Positions 20,911-31,461 of a DNA stretch of 64,000 bases are shown piece after piece. The notes beneath the pieces are model-generated. The model saw only the letters and a program-made list of their open reading frames with translations, had not been told where the DNA came from and searched no databases. A program made the position numbers and the translations under genes. This DNA is from Plotosus lineatus (lineage: Eukaryota; Chordata; Actinopteri; Siluriformes; Plotosidae), in contig CM045737.1 in NCBI GenBank assembly GCA_024760905.1, forward strand, positions 13,356,226 to 13,420,225, in the 5' to 3' direction. Each line of letters opens with the position of its first letter. The first letter of the stretch is position 1.

Positions 20911-21534
20911 CAGTGGAACCTCACCTTACGATAGTCCCAGCAAATGAAAAATCCAGGTTACGAAAAATATTTTCCAAAATTTTTTGTCTCTGTACACGAA
21001 ACAAGTTCTCCTTACGAAACGCGCCAAACGCGTCATTCAAACATTCAAATGCGCCATTCAAACATTAAAACGCGCTATTCAAACATTCAAACAATGCACA
21101 AACTGCTCTCCCATTGACCATCTTCCAACATCCCGCCCCGCTGGCCTCACATTGGCTAGGAGGGATGACGCAGCTCCCTCCCATTAACTATTTCCCAACA
21201 TCACGCACTGCTGGCCTCCCATTGGCTAGGAGGGATGACACAGCTCCCTTGAGCAGCAGCTTGTTTCATGAGTTTTTCGAATGTGCTCATTGCAATATTT
21301 TTTGGCTCAGGCTTTTAACCTTGCATAGACATTTGTAAGATTATAACTCTGCTAAGACGACATGGTCAACACGAAGTAAGTACCTTAAAAGGTATGCTTT
21401 TATCATTTTTAAAGGGTAGTATTGGGAGCCTTGGAACGACTCACACGTTTTACATGTAAAATGCGGTTTTACTTATGAAAAGTCCAGGTTACGAAAAAGG
21501 CTCTGGAATGGATTAATTTCGTAAGGTACCACTG
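20911..21534 (-). mobile_element. MITE-1 copy, 624 bp
   Basis: The ends cagtggaacctcaccttacg and gtaaggtaccactg are inverse; the right end has lost about five bases of the repeat. TA lies at 20909-20910 and 21535-21536. Inside are the same aacattcaaa-type units and the ccgccccgctggcctc segment on the opposite strand. Confidence 0.86.
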
Positions 21535-21577
21535 TATTTCCAATTTTTTTTTCCCAAAATCTTTCACCTGACACCAC

Positions 21578-21582
<5 letters not shown>

Positions 21583-21628
<46 letters not shown>
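21583..21628. repeat. (AC)n microsatellite
   Basis: A CA dinucleotide run. Confidence 0.96.
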
Positions 21629-21633
<5 letters not shown>

Positions 21634-21955
21634 AGTGAGAGAGAAGGGGGGAGAGTGAAAGAATGGCTCTGATCACATTTAATCTGAACTTCATTTAATT
21701 GCTGATCTTCACGGCTAATAAATGCAGCTATGACAGAAGAGACTGACGTAGGTTTGGGTGAGCTGCGTAGTTGCATTCGCATCTAAAATATGTGTTGCAT
21801 GTCTGCTGTAGGAAAAATAGGTCATGTCTGTAAATCAAAACGAGCTTATTCCAATTTCTGTAGTGTGAAGCATGTCTACATACAATCACAAGGAATGGAC
21901 TTCGATCCCTGAAGCTTGAATGCTCATACAGGGATTATCATGGTTGTGATCACAA

Positions 21956-22457
21956 TGATCTACCATATGGTTCTCCAGGCCACATACGGACTCACTCACA
22001 CCTACGGGCAATTTGGAACAGCCAATTAACCTACTGTGCATGTTTTTGGACTGTGGTAGGAAACCGAAGTCTTCTTCTCTTTTCGGCTTTTTCCTGTTAT
22101 CGAGAGTCGCCACAGCGAATCATCTGATTCGCACATTTGATTTGGCATGGGTTTTTACATCGGATGCCCTTCCTGACACAACCCTTTAGCAAGGAACAGA
22201 AACACGCTGACGGCTTTGCAGCTACTCTTTATGAAAGTCAGCAATGGTTCTTTTACATGCCTCTCACCATAGACAGTGAGAGACATGGCCGGCCTTTGAT
22301 AACCCAGTTAGCTGGTAGGAAACCGAAATACCTGGTGGAAACCCACACAAACACGGGGAGAACATACAAACTCCACACAGAAACGCCCAGCCCTGGAATC
22401 AAACCCAGGCCTTCTTGCTGTGAGGCGGACGTGCTAAATACTACGCCACTATGCCGC
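21956..22457 (-). repeat. V-SINE-like copy split by a SINE-A
   Basis: On the minus strand the order is tRNA-like head (gcggcatagtggcgtagta), core ttctgtgtggagtttgtatg, then the nested SINE-A, then cagtccaaaaacatgcacag and the ccaaattgcccgtaggtgtg part. Core sequence is duplicated at the SINE-A borders. Confidence 0.75.
22069..22312 (-). repeat. SINE-A copy, 5'-truncated, 15-bp target duplication
   Basis: The minus-strand SINE-A retains the body and RTE-like tail but lacks the tRNA head. Flanking tggtaggaaaccgaa occurs at 22054-22068 and 22313-22327. It lies inside the core of a V-SINE-like copy. Confidence 0.86.
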
Positions 22458-22460
22458 CCC

Positions 22461-22598
22461 AACTCCTCCAGGATGAGATACTAATCAGATTACAGGTTAC
22501 CTTTCAAGTATTTTTACTGATACCCATTTATACTGCTGAGTGGACAGAAACCTTTCAATCATGAGCCCTGCACCCTAGCCACTACTCCACCAGCCCCA
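22461..22598 (-). repeat. SINE-C partial copy
   Basis: It retains aactcctccaggatgagata, then gtatttttactgatacccat, and a reduced head complement (cctagccactactccaccag). Confidence 0.6.
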
Positions 22599-22774
22599 GT
22601 ATAATGCACATATGCTTAAATTAGCACTATCATGTTGTGTGTAAGGAGGTTCCGCGAGATTAGCATACAGAAAGCTACCAGCTTTACACATGGTCTTCTA
22701 AATATTATACTGTATATGAATAATGAATGAAGATAGGCAATATAAAATATTTTCCATGTCTGAGATTCAGAAAT

Positions 22775-22775
<1 letters not shown>

Positions 22776-22819
<44 letters not shown>
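22776..22819. repeat. (GT)n microsatellite
   Basis: A GT dinucleotide run. Confidence 0.96.
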
Positions 22820-22820
<1 letters not shown>

Positions 22821-22877
22821 TGTCAAACAGTAAAATATTAAATTGAAATTCAAATAAGCAGCCAGACAAAGTATATA

Positions 22878-23520
22878 CAGTAATCCCACTTATTTCGTGG
22901 TTACTGGGGACCATCCGCCCCCATGACTTCTGCCACTTCTTAAAAACACCCACCCACCTATATATTATATAAAATGCATATAGAAGTTAATTTTAAAGTG
23001 TTCTATGCATGTTAATGTCATACAGGCAACATGTAGTTTTATATATAAATAAATTATACACCTTATAATGACAATAAATATATATAAATACTGTATAACA
23101 AACCTTATGAATAACAAATCCACGGCCACGTCGAGAAAGAGAATCACTGGCGGCACTGGTGCTTGGTTGGGACTCGTCAGCGCCTCCACAGCCTTTGCTT
23201 TAGTACATGTCATGTTAGTGTCCAAACTCACATTATTTTTATGGCAGTTCATGATTCGCAACGATAAGACATTTTTCATTTTCTCAACTGTTATGGTCGT
23301 TGGTAGTTGGCGGCGTTTAACTCTCTTTCTCTCTCTCCTCATATTTGCATCATACTGCATGTGCTGGTGAGGGGCGTGGCTGTTACCCACAGGCAAAATC
23401 CAGAGATGCACCTCAATTCACTTAGCCATCAGTGTGCTATAAATAGCTCAGTGCTCGACCAGTTTCCGTGTTGATACTCTCCCAGTGATTTTGTTTTTTG
23501 TTTTTCCTTCACCACTATGG
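22878..23520. other. possible remnant of another Tigger-like element
   Basis: A TA-flanked start cagtaatcccacttatttcg resembles Tigger-type ends (family knowledge). No matching inverse end was found downstream, and no transposase frame is recognised, so the right limit is arbitrary. Confidence 0.3.
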
Positions 23521-23954
23521 TGAACATGATTTTTCCCGCACCCCAGTGCTTCAACTGAGCACAATAAAAATTATTGTTTCATGAGGGAGGAAAGGTGTGT
23601 TGGATGCTGGAAAATATAATCTCGACCAATCAGCTTACTGGATTCACAGCTAATCAGAAAACACTCAAGTCAAGTGGGAGAACAGAGCATGTTGGGTAGT
23701 GTAGTGGAATGTAGTGCACATGAATTTTCAATAATCTTTAATTTTTTTAATCTCTCGACTGGAGATCCCACGATTCAACATTCAACATTCAAAAATTCAA
23801 CATAACCGCTGACCTCTTGGTTGCTTCTTGTTTTCTCGTCTCTGCTGCAATATTTGCGAAAGTATCAAATCCAAAATGAACTCCACAATCCAGCCATCTA
23901 ACACTTTTTGTTTTATTATCTCCTTTAATATAAATTGACTTGATCATAGCATTT
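23521..23954. other. unassigned DNA
   Basis: No element or coding frame recognised. Confidence 0.4.
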
Positions 23955-24560
23955 GAGCAGCACAGTGGCATAGTGTCTAGCATGTCCACTTCACAGCAAG
24001 AAGGCCCTGGGTCTCAGACTCAGGTGTTCCTGTGTGTAGTTTCTATTTTCTTCTCATGCATGGGTTTTCTCCAGGTGTTCCAGTTTCCTCCTACAGTTCA
24101 AAGATATGTACAATAGGCTACTTGGCTCTTCCAGATTACCCAAAGGTATGGACGTCATTCAGTCATTCATTCATTCATTTTCTGTAACCACTTAATCCTA
24201 ATCAGGGTCGCGGAGAGGCTGGTGTCCATCCCAGCCAACTTCGAGCAATGGCAGAGTACACCCTGGACAGCTCGCTGGTCCATAGCATGGCAGAAACATC
24301 CTGACGGCTGCGCAGCCTACTCTTGGCGAAAGTCAGCAATGGTTCTTTTAGTGCCTCTCATCATAGACAGTGAGACACATGGCCAGCCTTTGATAACCCA
24401 GTTAACTGCACTGGGGGGATGGTGACAACCTGTTGAGAGTGGAGCTTGAACCCCCAGCCTCAGGATCAGTGATCTAGCACTTTTACCACCAGGCTACCAC
24501 TGCGCTTAGGTATGGATGTTTGAATATTTGTGTGGGGGTGCTGAATGAATATATGTAATA
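23955..24560 (+). repeat. V-SINE-like copy split by a SINE-B
   Basis: It has head gcagcacagtggcatagtg, cttcacagcaagaaggccct, core ccagtttcctcctacagttc and the 3' phrase aaggtatgga, which recurs beyond the nested SINE-B at 24508 and continues to about 24,560. Confidence 0.7.
24156..24507 (-). repeat. SINE-B copy (SINE-A head with a different tail), 12-bp duplication
   Basis: The minus-strand head and body match SINE-A up to the cgcagccgtcagg region, but the 3' module is the one seen at V-SINE ends: ggtgtccatcccagccaact, then cttaatcctaatcagggtcg and a (TCAT)n/(ATGA)n end. The duplication is aggtatggacgt (24144-24155) and aggtatggatgt (24508-24519), one mismatch. Confidence 0.83.
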
Positions 24561-25074
24561 TTTGTGTTCATTTGTATAAAAAGATGTATTTGGATCTCTA
24601 TATATCTTTGCATTATTCAAATTGTTTTTAAATTGTGATAACCACGGGGTGTAATAAGGGATGCAACTAAAGAAATATGTTTTCAGTGAGCAGTTTGAAC
24701 CCAACTGTGTTGTATATGTAGTTTCATTTACTACACAATGATCCACACTTACTCATACACACCCCTCGATTGAAATCCTCACTTTGTTGCTAGCTGAGTG
24801 GATTTTTTTGCTGATATGTCACTCACTCTATGTTGCTAAACAGGCTAATTTAGCTCAATTTCCACTCATTTACAGTTATTTATTTAGAGTTGGTTTTCCC
24901 CACACTCAGCCTGCCTACTTTCCGTACACTAAGAACCGTTCATAGTGAGTGGGTAGCCACAAATTCCTATGCTATAAGACTTTCATTCAGACAGCTAAGT
25001 GTCTTGAAAATTTCAGACAGTGAAGATTGGCAGCAGTTACATCATCAGCGCCATAGAAATGACCATGTGAAAAA
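24561..25074. other. unassigned DNA
   Basis: No element or coding frame recognised. Confidence 0.4.
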
Positions 25075-25076
25075 TA

Positions 25077-25593
25077 CAGTGATCGCTCGCCACTTCGCGC
25101 TTCAATTCATGCAGCTTCAGTGCATCGCGGGTTTTTTTTTTTTTTTTAAATATTCATCGAACTAAAAAATAAGGGAATTAAGGACGAATTGGGGGAAAAC
25201 TTAAGGAAAATCCCTGCAAAACAAGGCCAATTATGCAAAATAAAAACAAACAAACAAACAAACAAAAACAAAAAACAACCCAAAACCCCCCATCAAAACT
25301 ACTTACATTTTTATGTGAGGTGCGCATCTGAGTGCGTGCACGCGCATCTGTGTAGATGCACTCAGATGCGCACATCAGATACACACTCAGATGCGCACAT
25401 CACATAAAAATGTATGTGTATGTGTATTTATTTATATTTTTTTACATCTTATGCATTATTTTTGAATGTTTAATTGTTATTGTAGCATTTATAGCATTGA
25501 ATATGTATTTATTGATATTATAGACACATATACATGTATGTATATGTCAGTCAGGGGGCTCAATTCTACTTCGCGAAAAGTGAGGGATCCCTG
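25077..25593 (-). mobile_element. MITE-2 copy, 517 bp, TA duplication
   Basis: The left end is cagtgatcgctcgccacttc and the right end aagtgagggatccctg, with TA at 25075-25076 and 25594-25595. It carries the interior phrase acaaggccaattatgcaaaa. An internal inverted repeat sits at 25305-25334/25384-25413. Confidence 0.85.
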
Positions 25594-25595
25594 TA

Positions 25596-26024
25596 CTACC
25601 AAAAATACACCTTTACTAGACATCAGTGACAGTAATGTCCATGTTGAGAGAAAGCATTATCCCGACACAGGGTACTTTGGCTTGCATTTGAATCCTGCCT
25701 CAGATTCTAATAAAACCCTCAGCATAAACGCCTTGCTATACCGTCTGGTCCATGAATGATTAATAAGGTCAAGAATGCAGTTTGAGTCACTTTATGACTG
25801 TCATGCATGCACGTTATTGGGCAATATATGCAGTGCATATACTCATGTTTACTCCACCCATATTTTGGCAAGAGACTGCCTCCAAAAGCCACTGTAATGG
25901 TTTTGTAGTCTCAGCCATGGTGCTTGTGCATTTACTGGCTATGTGAGCTCAATGTATATGCAGTAACCATTCCTCAAATTACAAGTTTGAGTGCTATGGA
26001 GATGTACATAATTGACTCAGATAT
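25596..26024. other. single-copy-looking DNA, possible conserved noncoding sequence
   Basis: A high-complexity stretch without microsatellites or recognised repeats and without a convincing coding frame. This is a weak impression only. Confidence 0.3.
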
Positions 26025-26080
26025 CTTACATTTACATTTGCAGCATTTGGCAGACGCTCTTATCCAGAGCAACTTACAAT
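26025..26080 (+). repeat. SINE 3' end fragment
   Basis: The phrase tttggcagacgctcttatcc followed by agagcaacttacaa is a common 3' terminus of fish tRNA-type SINEs. The Tigger-like element begins directly after it. Confidence 0.55.
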
Positions 26081-26249
26081 TACAGTGGTACCTCACTTTA
26101 CGAAAGTCTCACCAAACGAAAAATTCAGGTTACAAAACGCATTTTCCTAAAATTTTTGTCTCTGAATACGAAACAAGTTCACATTATGAAAGCGCCATCT
26201 TAAAAATTCAAACGCGCCATTCAAACATTCAAACAATGCGCGAGTTGCT

Positions 26250-26305
26250 TTCCCATTGGTTGTCTCCCAACACCCCACCCCGCTGGCCTCCCATTGGCTG
26301 GGAGG
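26250..26305 (+). promoter_or_regulatory. putative Tigger transposase promoter (two inverted CCAAT boxes)
   Basis: ATTGG, an inverted CCAAT, occurs at 26255-26259 and 26293-26297 with a C-rich caccccaccccgctggcc between. The transposase homology begins about 190 bases downstream. NF-Y binding is inferred from the consensus only. Confidence 0.4.
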
Positions 26306-26431
26306 GAGCTGAATCTCCATAGTACAGTACTGTACCTATAATGAATTTCGTGTGCTTTTGACCTATTATTTGACACACATGCGTGAAGGAGAGTTGTACT
26401 GTTGGTTCGTGAGTTTCGTGAGTTTTTTTGA

Positions 26432-26632
26432 GTGTGCTTATTGCAGAGTTATTTTTCGTTATTAATTATAGGCCCCAAGAAAGTGATTCCCGGAGAGACT
26501 GAAAAGAAGAAGCGGTCTCTGTTATCAATTAAAGAAAAATGGGAGATGATAAAAAAATATGAAAGTGGGATTCGGTTGCGTGAAATCGCAAAGGAGTATG
26601 GCCGAAACCCCTCTACAATCGGGATGATATAG
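26432..26632 (+). pseudogene. Tigger/pogo transposase N-terminus (CENP-B-type HTH)
   Basis: The segment KKKRSLLSIKEKWEMIKKYE, then SGIRLREIAKEYGRNPSTIG, is a good match to the pogo/Tigger/CENP-B helix-turn-helix: basic start, EKxEMIKKYESG, then an IAKEYGxxxSTI recognition helix. A TAG stop at about 26,630 ends the frame where a Trp or similar would be expected, and no DDE domain is recognised downstream. The first ~14 residues of the frame are probably not native. It is presumably the autonomous ancestor type of MITE-1. Confidence 0.75.
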
Positions 26633-26640
26633 AAGGCCTG

Positions 26641-27282
26641 GTTCTGTGGCCCGTGGGATGGATGGAGAACTCACTATCTCACAGTTCACAGGTATCTCGC
26701 ATTTTGAAGTTGACTCCAGGTTGCTTTTTTTTTTTTTTTTTTGTATGGTTTGAGATTTTACATTTTTTTCGGATTAGAACTATCTGCTGTTATAATATAC
26801 TGCCCAGGGTAAAAACATGCCAGAGTGCCTTTGGACTTGATTACACTAGTATTTCAGAGAGTGAGGAATCATTTTCACACTTTAACTAAACTTAACCTGA
26901 TCGTTTCTGGGATGTGCTGAAAAAGGTTTTATGGAGTGGTGAATAGAAATAAATGAGATGTTGCTTCAGTTTGTTGAAACAGTGCCATGGCGATTGGATG
27001 CTGTAATCAAGGCTGAAGGCGGTCCAATGAAATATTAATGTGTGACCTTTTGACCAGGTTGAGTACTATACAGTATAAAGGCTGTACAAAACTGATGTCT
27101 GGACCTTATTGCTTCGGCCTCTGCACCCCTAACCCAACCCCTGATTAAGCAGATGAGGATGGCGTTCGATTGCTGGTGGTAATGCGGTCGATTGGCACAG
27201 TAATTTTGACGTTCAGTTCTGTGGACTATTCAGCGATATCCCGAAAACCTTTCGATAAAACTGTCATTTAGCTCCGAGCAAT
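26641..27282. other. unassigned DNA
   Basis: Contains poly(T) at about 26,724-26,742. The rest is not recognised; it could be a decayed continuation of the Tigger-like element. Confidence 0.35.
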
Positions 27283-28653
27283 CTGGGGCCGGTTGTTCAA
27301 AACATGGTTATTTTTTAACCACTGGTTAAGTAGAGTTAACCGACCATTAAATTTAACGCTGCCGTTATCTTGTTGTTCAAAACTCGGTTAACTTTAACCA
27401 AGTGTTAACTTGACGTTAAAGTTAACACACCTATGGACGGCTACTAAATTTTTAACAGTGTGGTTAACTTGCAAGATGGCGTTCATGGCTAACGCTGCAT
27501 TCATGATGTTGCATCAGCGGGGGTGGATTCTTATAAATATTATTAATATTATAGTTCAACCAAAAACATTCTCAAATATATTTCAAACTACATCTGCAAG
27601 TACATGTGATAAATACCTTTACAAATTGAGCTAAAGTTATTTATCTGTTCAAAGGCACAAACAAATCTTCATACATATTTACAGCACAAAGACATACTAC
27701 TTTTATATATTTTATTATTTTTATGAATCATATTTTTTATGTATGTTATTAAAATATATTTTATAAAAGTACTGAGCATTAGGCTGCAGATCCAGGCTGG
27801 ATGGATTATGATTATTTTATCCATTCATTCTCTGTGTGTCAATGTTTGTGTTCTAACACATGTGCAGGAGCCGGAGGCGGGACTAACAAACTGTGCTTTA
27901 TTCTCACACTCGCACTTTGTTTGACTGACAGTGTTCAGTCATTATTGCTTACTGATAATATTATGTTTGTTGATTGGTCAGCTCGGTCGTGCACATGCGC
28001 AGTGCCCGTTCTTCGTTGACTCCCAGTTTACTTCCTGACTCTAGTCATGCAGAACTTATCTCCTGACTTTCACTTCAATAACAGTCATTAAGTTTATTTA
28101 TAAGATTGTGAATACATTTCTTGTTCAACTCCTGCTGTGGGTAGGGGGTGCACGTGCACCCTGTGCAAACCCCCCCCCCCCCCCCCCAGCCTACGCCCTT
28201 GATCAGCTGCCTTCTGATGTTTCAGCAGCTGATACCGGGTTGGGTAGTACTGTACTGTATTCTTTGCAGACTTTGCAGATATGCAACACCGCAGGTGGTT
28301 GGCGAATCGCGCATTGAAAGTTTCAAATGTGCATGCACAAGAATATAAATGCAGCCGTGGGATGGGGGGGGGGGGCACAAAACAGTGTCTCTCCCTCACG
28401 CCGGTCCCAAGCCCGGATAAATGCAGAGGGTTGCGTCAGGAAGGGCATCCGGCGTAAAACAAATGCCAAATAAACTATGTGAATCACAAGAAAGAATGAC
28501 ATACCGGATCGGTCGAGGCCCGGGTTAACAACGACCGCCATCAGTGCCGTCAACCAACAGGGTGCTGATGGAAACTGGACTACTGTTGGTCGAAGACGTC
28601 GAAGAAGGAGAGGCGGGAGGCGTGTCCGTTGCCAGAGAGAGAAGAGGAAAGGC

Positions 28654-29277
28654 ATGAGTCTAGGACTGAAAGTAGGGACTTTGAACGTTGGAACTATGGC
28701 AGGAAAAGGTAGAGAGCTGGCTGACATGATGCAGAGGAGGAAGGTGGACATACTGTGTGTTCAGGAGACCAGGTGGAAAGGTAACAAGGCTAGAAGCATA
28801 GGAGCAGGGTTTAAGCTGTTTTATCATGGTGTGGATGGGAAGAGAAATGGAGTCGGAGTCATCTTGAAGGAGGAGTTTGTCAGGAATGTTCTAGAAGTGA
28901 AAAGAGTGTCAGACAGAGTGATGAGTCTCAAGTTAGAAATTGAAGGTGTGATGGTCAATGTTGTTAGTGCTTATGCCCCACAGACAGGATGTGAGCGAGA
29001 AGAGAAGGAGAGACTCTGGAGGGAGTTAGATGAAGTGATGCAGAGTACCCCCAGAGGTGAAAGAGTGGTCATTGGGGCAGACTTCAATGGACATGTTGGT
29101 GCAGGAAACAGAGGGGACGAGGAAGTGATGGGCAGGTTTGGTATACAGGACAGGAACGCAGAAGGACAGATGTTGGTAGATTTTGCAAAAAGGATGGAAA
29201 TGGCTGTGGTGAATACTTTCTTCCAGAAGAGAGAGGAGCATAGGGTGACTTATAAAAGTGGAGGTAGGAGCACATAG
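28654..29277 (+). pseudogene. RTE apurinic-type endonuclease domain
   Basis: This domain would nick target DNA to prime reverse transcription. The frame starts MSLGLKVGTLNVGTMAGKGR. Visible motifs are ILCVQETRWKGNK with the catalytic Glu (about residue 37), VVSAYAPQTG (about 89) and VIGADFNGHVGAGN with Asp/Asn (about 126). A TAG at 29275-29277 truncates it. The same frame continues beyond the stop as VDYILCRRCNLKEVSDCKVV and reaches the KQHRMVV block, where the last catalytic His is expected, before a frameshift near 29,435. A single nonsense change therefore interrupts the domain. Confidence 0.88.
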
Positions 29278-29727
29278 GTAGACTACATCTTGTGCAGGCG
29301 ATGTAATTTAAAGGAAGTCAGTGACTGCAAAGTAGTAGCAGGTGAGAGTGTTGCCAAACAGCATAGGATGGTGGTGTGCAGGATGATGTTGATGGTGAGG
29401 AAGGTGAAGAAGGCAAAGGCAGAGCAGAAGACAAAAGGAAGTTGAAAAAGGAAGAGTGTCGGGTTGTCTTCAAGGAGGAGTTGAAACAGGCTTTGGGTGG
29501 CCAGGAAGTGCTTCCAGATGACTAGACAATTACAGCTAATGTGATCAGGGAGACAGGTAGGAGAATATTTGGTGTGTCATCCGGAAGGAAAGTAGATAAG
29601 GAGACTTGGTGGTGGAATGAGGAAGTGCAGGAGTGTGTACAAAGGAAGAGGTTAGCTAAGAAGAAATGGGAAAACCGAAGAGAGTAAACAGGAGTACAGG
29701 GAGACACAGCGTAAGGCAAAGCTAGCA
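29278..29727 (+). pseudogene. damaged RTE linker between endonuclease and RT
   Basis: After the TAG the endonuclease frame stays open to about 29,438 and then meets TGA. The next frame reads KKEECRVVFKEELKQAL, then a TAG at about 29,522, then VIRETGRRIFGVSS and KETWWWNEEVQECVQRKRLA. A second shift near 29,690 leads back to the original frame, used by the RT ORF. The damage is thus two nonsense changes and two shifts. Confidence 0.8.
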
Positions 29728-31461
29728 GTGTCAAAGGCCAAACAGAGCGTGTTTGATGACTTGTATGCTCGGTTGGAAAGTAAGGAGGGAGAAAATGATT
29801 TATACAGGTTGGCACAGCAGAGAAATAGAGATGGGAAGGACGTGCAGCAAGGTAGATTGATAAAGGACAGAGAGGGAAATGTATTGACTGATGACAGAAG
29901 TGTGCTGGGAAGATGGAAAGAGTACTTTGAAGAGCTGATGAATGAGGAAAATGAGAAAGAAAAAAGAGTAGAAGAGGAGACTGTTGAGGACCAGGAAGTA
30001 GCAAAGATTAGTAAGGGTGAAGTGAGGAGGGCATTGAAGAGGAGGAAGAATGGAAAGGCAGTTGGTCCTGATGACATACCGGTGGAGGTATGGAAGTGTC
30101 TAGGAGAGGTAGCAGTAGATTTTCTGACAAGAACATTTAACAAGGTCTTAGAAAGTGAGAGGATGCCAGAGGAATGGAGGAGAAGTGTGCTGGTGCCCAT
30201 TTTTGAGAACAAGGGAGACGTGCAGAGTTGTGGCAACTACAGAGGGATGAAGTTGATGAGCCATACGATGAAAGTATGGGAAAGAATAGTGGAAGCTAGA
30301 CTAAGGGCAGAGGTCAGCATTTGTGAACAACAGTTTGGTTTCATGCCAAGAAAGAGCACCACAGATGCAGTGTTTGCCTTGAGGATGTTAATGGAGAAGT
30401 ACAGAGAAGGTCAGAGGGAGCTGCATTGTGCCTTTGTGGATCTGGAGAAAGCATATGACAGGGTGCCGAGAGAAGAACTGTGGTATTGCATGAGGAAGTC
30501 TGGAGTGGCAGAGAAGTATGTTAGAGTGGTGCAGGACATGTATGAGAGATGTAAGACAGTGGTGAGGTGTGCTGTCGGTGTGACAGAAGAGCTCAAGGTG
30601 GAGGTAGGACTGCATCAAGGGTCAGCTCTCAGCCCCTTCTTGTTTGCTATGGTGATGGACAGGCTGATAGACGAGGTTAGACAAGATTCCTCATGGACTA
30701 TGATGTTTGCAGATGACATTGTGATCTGTAGTGAGAGCAGAGAACAAGTGGAGGAAAATCTAGAGAGGTGGCAGTATGCCCTGGAAAGGAGGGGAATGAA
30801 GATTAGCCTCAGTAAGACAGAATACATGTGCATGAATGACAAGGACCCAAGAGGAACGGTGAGATTACAGGGAGCAGAGATAAGAAAGGTGGAGGATTTT
30901 AAGTACTTAGGCTCAACAATCCAGAGCAATGGAGAGTGTGGAAAAGAGGTCAAGAAGCGTGTGCAGGCAGGTTGGAATGGTTGGAGAAAAGTGTCCGGTG
31001 TGATGTGTGATAGGAGGGTATCGGCAAGAATGAAAGGAAAAGTGTACAAGACGGTGTTGAGGCCAGCGATGTTGTATGGGTTAGAAACAGTGGCCCTGGG
31101 GAAAAGACAGGAGGCAGAGCTGGAGGTAGCAGAGATGAAAATGTTGAGGTTCTCTTTGGGAGTAACGAGGATTGATAGGCTTAGGAATGAGCACATCAGA
31201 GGGACAGCACATGTAAGACGTTTTGGAGACAAAGTCAGAGAGGCTAGATTGAGATGGTTTGGACATGTGCAGAGGAGGGATAGTGAGCATATTGGTAATA
31301 GGATGCTGAGGCTGGAACTACCAGGCAAAAGGCCTAGAGGAAGACCAAAGAGACGATTCATGGATGTGGTGAAGGAGGACATGAAGGTCGTTGGTGTAAG
31401 AGAAGAAGATGCAAAGGATAGGGTGAGATGGAGGCAGATGATTCGCTGTGGCGACCCCTGA
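29728..31461 (+). CDS. RTE reverse transcriptase ORF, 577 codons, uninterrupted
   Basis: The frame keeps all expected RT blocks: KNGKAVGPDDIPVEVWK (about residue 109), CGNYRGMKLMSHTMKVWERI (about 169), QQFGFMPRKSTTDAVFALRM (about 200), [17 protein letters not shown] with the first catalytic Asp (about 233), [17 protein letters not shown] (about 293), MMFADDIVICS with the catalytic Asp pair (about 326), and VEDFKYLGSTIQ (about 390). The C-terminus has the RTE-typical RLRWFGHVQRRDSEHIGN and ends RWRQMIRCGDP. The ATG is internal to the ancestral polyprotein, so native translation from it is doubtful. It was presumably made as one protein with the endonuclease. Confidence 0.9.
   Translation: MSKAKQSVFDDLYARLESKEGENDLYRLAQQRNRDGKDVQQGRLIKDREGNVLTDDRSVLGRWKEYFEELMNEENEKEKRVEEETVEDQEVAKISKGEVRRALKRRKNGKAVGPDDIPVEVWKCLGEVAVDFLTRTFNKVLESERMPEEWRRSVLVPIFENKGDVQSCGNYRGMKLMSHTMKVWERIVEARLRAEVSICEQQFGFMPRKSTTDAVFALRMLMEKYREGQRELHCAFVDLEKAYDRVPREELWYCMRKSGVAEKYVRVVQDMYERCKTVVRCAVGVTEELKVEVGLHQGSALSPFLFAMVMDRLIDEVRQDSSWTMMFADDIVICSESREQVEENLERWQYALERRGMKISLSKTEYMCMNDKDPRGTVRLQGAEIRKVEDFKYLGSTIQSNGECGKEVKKRVQAGWNGWRKVSGVMCDRRVSARMKGKVYKTVLRPAMLYGLETVALGKRQEAELEVAEMKMLRFSLGVTRIDRLRNEHIRGTAHVRRFGDKVREARLRWFGHVQRRDSEHIGNRMLRLELPGKRPRGRPKRRFMDVVKEDMKVVGVREEDAKDRVRWRQMIRCGDP

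Larger units (their letters stand above)
26083..26640 (+). mobile_element. Tigger/pogo-like element, 5' end with transposase start
   Basis: Its left end cagtggtacctcactttacg matches the inverse of the right end of MITE-1, with TA at 26081-26082. The interior to about 26,310 shares the MITE-1 CCAAT/GC segment, and after it comes the transposase N-terminus. No right end was found, so the limit is the last recognised homology. Confidence 0.75.

Noticed and set aside
27410..27634. Short frame after the left end of the unclassified TIR element as a transposase start
   Set aside because: MAFMANAAFMMLHQRG matches no transposase motif I can name and the frame soon becomes AT-rich noise.
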